NCBI GenBank assembly: GCA_035461765.1
Contig: DATHUY010000107.1
Coordinates: 1-64,000, forward strand
DNA length: 64,000 nucleotides
Direction of reading: 5' to 3'
Source of the DNA: Longimicrobiales bacterium
Lineage (GTDB): Bacteria; Gemmatimonadota; Gemmatimonadetes; Longimicrobiales; RSA9
The stretch's first letter is position 1; every line of letters begins with the position of its first letter. A program made the position numbers and the translations under genes. Positions 62,221-64,000 of the stretch are shown in pieces. The notes under the pieces were generated by a model. That model made no database searches, was not told the origin of the DNA, and saw nothing but the letters and a program-made list of their open reading frames with translations.

Positions 62221-62327
62221 GACCCCCCGCCCGCGCCCGGGTGCGCGCCCGCGCCCGTCCGGACGTCTTTTCCCCGGAACGGAGCGCTTTCGGGCCCGCG
62301 CACGCACGCGGGCGCGGGCTGGGGTTC
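62221..62327. repeat. GC-rich imperfect palindrome between DUF4382 gene and ybaB
   Basis: The left arm (62221-62248) and right arm (62298-62327) are inverted copies with a few mismatches, built from CCCGCGCCCG-like units and a roughly 50-base centre containing TCTTTTCC. Its unit structure resembles the palindrome found inside smc. The rest of this 355-bp gap holds no gene. Confidence 0.6.
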
Positions 62328-62509
62328 TTATCCGAGACCCATCCCGCACCCTCCCCCATACCCGGCAACATTCCCTGTCCCGGCGGGTATCCACGACAGC
62401 GCGCAGGGAGGCCCTTCAACCGACCTCCTGACCCGGCCTTCTACTTGCAATCGACGGCCGGCGCGCCCATGTTTCGCCTCCATTTTACCGGGTTGTTCGG
62501 ACGAATCCC

Positions 62510-62833
62510 ATGACGAACTTCCAGCAGCTTTTCCAGCTGGGCCAGCAGGTGCAGGCGCAGCTTTCCCAGCTCCAGACGGAGCTCGGCAACCGCACCGTCA
62601 CGTCCACCGCCGGCGGCGGGATGGTGACGGTCACAGCGGACGGCAAGGGCCGCGTGCGCGAGATCCGCATCGATCCCTCGGTCGTCGATCCGGGCGACGT
62701 GGAGATGCTCGAGGATCTGGTGATCGCCGCCGTAAACGAGGCGCAGCAGCGCGCCGAGAAGATCTACGAAGAGGAGATGAAGAAGGTCGCGGGTGGGTTC
62801 CCGCTGCCGTTCAATTTTCCTAATCTTCCGTGA
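62510..62833 (+). CDS. ybaB: YbaB/EbfC nucleoid-associated protein
   Basis: The 107-residue protein has an N-terminal Gln-rich helix (FQQLFQLGQQVQAQLSQLQ) and the VTSTAGGGMVTVTADGKGRVREIRIDPSVV sheet typical of YbaB. A C-terminal helix reads LVIAAVNEAQQRAEKIYEEEM. Dimers bind DNA. The gene overlaps recR by four bases, the usual dnaX-ybaB-recR neighbourhood, although here several genes intervene after dnaX. Confidence 0.95.
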   Translation: MTNFQQLFQLGQQVQAQLSQLQTELGNRTVTSTAGGGMVTVTADGKGRVREIRIDPSVVDPGDVEMLEDLVIAAVNEAQQRAEKIYEEEMKKVAGGFPLPFNFPNLP

Positions 62834-63486
62834 GCGTAATCGACGAGCTGACATCCGAGCTCGCGCGACTGCCCGGGATCGGGCGCAAGACGGCGCTCCG
62901 ACTCACCTATCACCTGTTGAAGCGGCCGCCGGAGGATATCCGGCGGCTTGCGCGCTCGCTCGACGATGTCGCGGAGCGGGTGCGCGCGTGTTCGTGCTGC
63001 GGCAATCTGACGGAGCGGGACCCGTGCGACCTGTGCACGAGCCCGCGTCGTGATGCCTCCTCGATCTGCGTGGTCGAAGAGGCGTCCGACATCATGGCTA
63101 TCGAGCGGACCGGCGAGTACGGCGGTATGTACCACGTGCTGGGCGGTCGACTCTCCCCGCTCGACGGCATCGGCCCCGATGAGCTGAACGTTGCCGCGCT
63201 CCTGCGTCGCATCGGTGTGCCGGCGCAGACCGCGGGGCGGGCGGGCGCTGAAGACGCCGGCCCGGCGGCCGGTAACGCGGCGGACGCCTCCGTCGTGCGC
63301 GAGGTCATCGTGGCGACCAATCCCAGTGTGGAAGGGGAGGCCACGGCGTTGTACCTTCAGAGGGTCCTGCAGCCGCTGGGCGTGAGCGTGACACGCCTCG
63401 CCCGCGGTCTGCCGATGGGCGGTGACCTGGAGTACGCGGACGGCGTCACGATTGCGCAGGCATTTGCGGGGCGGCGGGAACTCTAA
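62830..63486 (+). CDS. recR: Recombination mediator RecR
   Basis: The 218-residue protein starts at GTG overlapping ybaB. It has LPGIGRKTALRLTYHLL (helix-hairpin-helix), a four-Cys zinc finger (CSCCGNLTERDPCDLC), and a Toprim domain with ICVVEEASDIMAIERTGEYGGMYHVLGG. EVIVATNPSVEGEATALYL, LARGLPMGGDLEYAD and a final R-x-x-L follow. A Gly/Ala-rich stretch of about 20 residues (about 137-156) is inserted before the second Toprim part. It acts with RecF/RecO in loading RecA. Confidence 0.96.
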   Translation: MSVIDELTSELARLPGIGRKTALRLTYHLLKRPPEDIRRLARSLDDVAERVRACSCCGNLTERDPCDLCTSPRRDASSICVVEEASDIMAIERTGEYGGMYHVLGGRLSPLDGIGPDELNVAALLRRIGVPAQTAGRAGAEDAGPAAGNAADASVVREVIVATNPSVEGEATALYLQRVLQPLGVSVTRLARGLPMGGDLEYADGVTIAQAFAGRREL

Positions 63487-63501
63487 GCGGGAAGTGCGGT
63501 C

Positions 63502-63825
63502 ATGCGTCGTAGCAGCATTCTCAGGACGGCAGGAATCGTGTTGCTCAGCGTCGGCGGTGCAGCGGGCCTGGGCATGCTCGTGGTGCGCGACCAGATTTCA
63601 CGGCATCAGCGCGACCTGTTCAGCACCCAGGCCCTGAAGCGCTTCGCGGCACTCGGCTATCTGTCGGGGACGCCCGCTTCGGTCGAGCTCGTGCAGCTGC
63701 TTCGCGACTTCTGCGCGTGGGAGCCGAACGCCATCCTGCGCCGGCGCGCCAACCAGATTCTGGAGCGCATGGAGGACCAGCTCGAACGACAGGCGGGCGC
63801 CGTCCCCGCGGGGATTGCCGGGTGA
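63502..63825 (+). CDS. Small membrane-anchored protein, unknown
   Basis: The 107-residue protein has one N-terminal membrane helix (TAGIVLLSVGGAAGLGMLVV) preceded by basic residues. A helical soluble part follows with WEPNAILRRRANQILERMEDQLERQ. No family is recognised. It starts 15 bases after recR with GGGAAG upstream and overlaps the next gene by four bases, so it is probably co-expressed with the roadblock-like protein. Confidence 0.7.
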   Translation: MRRSSILRTAGIVLLSVGGAAGLGMLVVRDQISRHQRDLFSTQALKRFAALGYLSGTPASVELVQLLRDFCAWEPNAILRRRANQILERMEDQLERQAGAVPAGIAG

Positions 63826-64000
63826 AGGTGACCCCGGACAGTCTGAAGTCCCTCGGCGCCGATGATGTCGCTGCGTTCGAGGAGCTCCTGCGTGAATTCG
63901 TTACGGACACCGGCGCGCTGTGCACCATGCTTGTGGATCGCACCGGTCGTCTGCTCGCTCAGGCCGGTGATACATCGGGTCTGGACGGTGTCGCCTTCGC
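63822..64000 (+). CDS. Roadblock/LC7-domain protein, N-terminal part (partial)
   Basis: A GTG overlapping the preceding stop opens a frame that runs off the window (about 59 residues). FEELLREFVTDTGALCTMLVDRTGRLLAQAGDTSGLD matches the first helix and strands of roadblock/LC7 proteins such as MglB, which regulate Ras-like GTPases (MglA) in polarity and motility. A GTPase partner may lie beyond the window; this is inference. Confidence 0.75.
   Translation, partial: MKVTPDSLKSLGADDVAAFEELLREFVTDTGALCTMLVDRTGRLLAQAGDTSGLDGVAF

Overview
The window is GC-rich (well above 60% by eye) bacterial chromosome, with nearly every gene on the + strand and many 4-base ATGA/GTGA stop-start overlaps. No rRNA or marker gene is present. 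Gene content (rpsR with a DUF2232 membrane gene next to rplI, an HExxH/TolB/Omp85-type outer-membrane protein, a SPOR protein coupled to smc, ybaB-recR followed by a roadblock-type gene) and the Gram-negative export genes suggest a diderm of the Gemmatimonadota type. That assignment is inferred, not proven.

Layout. 1-1738: end of a ribosomal operon (rpsF end, rpsR, DUF2232 membrane protein, rplI). 1738-2817: a RAYT/Y1 transposase element on the - strand, bounded by a perfect 22-bp inverted repeat that starts on the last base of the rplI stop codon. 2869-6799: rsfS and a large secreted protein combining an HExxH metallopeptidase-like domain, a TolB-like propeller and an Omp85-type barrel. 7144-12899: a SPOR protein with a degenerate ParA/CpsD-like domain, overlapping smc. 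The smc hinge carries an in-frame 113-bp imperfect palindrome.

12933-53672 is one very large surface-polysaccharide locus. The first operon (12933-29275) has nucleotide-sugar genes (UDP-HexNAc dehydrogenase, UDP-glucuronate-type epimerase, NeuD-like acyltransferase, DegT aminotransferase, WecB) and rmlB-rmlA. A seven-gene nonulosonate-like cassette follows (neuB-like, methyltransferase, neuC-like, 2-hydroxyacid dehydrogenase, TPP enzyme, Gfo/Idh oxidoreductase, neuA-like), then rmlC. No rmlD is seen. The second block (about 29300-47474) begins behind a candidate promoter. It holds an epimerase, a WecA-type initiating transferase fused to a FlaA1/CapD-like region, gmd-fcl-methyltransferase-gmd2, glycosyltransferases, a Wza-type export protein, a Wzz-type protein, a Wzx-type flippase, a capsule-synthesis-like protein and a Wzy-type polymerase. 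The third block (47913-53672) has a GDP-mannose-3,5-epimerase-like enzyme, two GT2 transferases, a polytopic membrane protein and a methyltransferase. Together these genes describe a Wzx/Wzy-dependent exopolysaccharide or O-antigen system able to make GDP-6-deoxyhexose, dTDP-6-deoxyhexose, uronate-type and nonulosonate-type precursors.

54056-64000 returns to housekeeping genes: DAHP synthase, a glycosidase-like lipoprotein, a sulfite-oxidase-family enzyme (-), dnaX, a small unknown gene, SRP RNA with a clear promoter and terminator, a CoA-binding protein (-), yraN, a DUF4382 lipoprotein, ybaB, recR, a small membrane protein and a roadblock-like gene cut by the window end.
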